Assembly (NCBI GenBank): GCA_022644775.1
Contig: JALCHN010000015.1
Location: 1-39,450, forward strand
From: Eggerthellaceae bacterium
GTDB taxonomy: Bacteria; Actinomycetota; Coriobacteriia; Coriobacteriales; Eggerthellaceae
Reading direction: 5' to 3'
DNA length: 39,450 nt
The translations under genes were made by a program, and so were the position numbers. This document shows, one piece after another, positions 39,435 to 39,450 of this stretch; position 1 is the first letter of the stretch; the number at the start of each line of letters is the position of its first letter. Under the pieces are notes generated by a model. The model had not been told where the DNA came from, ran no database searches, and was given only the letters and a program-made list of their open reading frames with translations.

Positions 39435-39450
39435 GTGACAACGGGGGCGC
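39435..39450. repeat. TGACA-family repeat cut by the window end
   Basis: GTGACAACGGGGGCGC equals the first 16 nt of the unit at 14034. It probably continues as a hairpin outside the window. Confidence 0.75.

Overview
The window is about 39 kb of high-GC bacterial DNA. Organism: the GC-rich codons, strong AAGGAGG-type ribosome sites, giant Spy0128-like surface protein, LPXTG-like sorting signal and a Coriobacteriia-type hypothetical protein suggest an anaerobic gut or oral actinobacterium of class Coriobacteriia (probably Eggerthellaceae). This is inference; no rRNA or other taxonomic marker is present.

Layout. 1-130: end of an IS3-family transposase that seems to have inserted in a small repeat. 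148-6007 (minus): pgi, hypF, hypC and hypD, i.e. glucose-6-phosphate isomerase and [NiFe]-hydrogenase maturation. 6208-11640 (minus): an apparent five-gene operon, nfo, glycosyltransferase, TauE/SafE permease, LytS-type histidine kinase and LytTR regulator. 11834-14022 (plus): aroB and a class I DAHP synthase (shikimate pathway), then a bidirectional terminator. 14158-27712 (minus): a three-gene surface cluster led by a 3566-residue adhesin with a choice-of-anchor-A-like head and about 22 Spy0128-like isopeptide domains, followed by an LAKTGD-sorted Cna-B protein and a membrane-anchored surface protein. 28166-29218 (plus): a divergent transglutaminase-like lipoprotein. 29363-33427 (plus): a compact type IV pilus/type II secretion-like operon (PilC/GspF protein, four small single-helix proteins, a 30-codon ORF and a PilT ATPase). 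33682-34986 (minus): a trigger-factor-like chaperone. 35215-36504 (plus): an MTA/SAH deaminase. 36867-38018 (minus): a low-GC hypothetical protein with a possible nuclease-like C-terminus, flanked by repeats. 38661-39239 (minus): a diverged PlsY. 39334-39426 (plus): a 30-residue TatA-like peptide.

Two repeat systems run through the intergenic spaces. One is a 26-29 bp unit with TGACA...TGTCA ends, alone or paired head to head into long perfect hairpins; it resembles REP/BIME elements. The other is a roughly 60 bp element with 11-14 bp inverted ends (AACGCGCCTTT / AAAGGCGCGTT) and a variable interior of constant length. No CRISPR array, tRNA or rRNA was seen.

The parts most likely to be little described are the anchorless giant adhesin with its two small partners, the minimal pilus-like operon with only a PilT-type ATPase, and the two structured repeat families.
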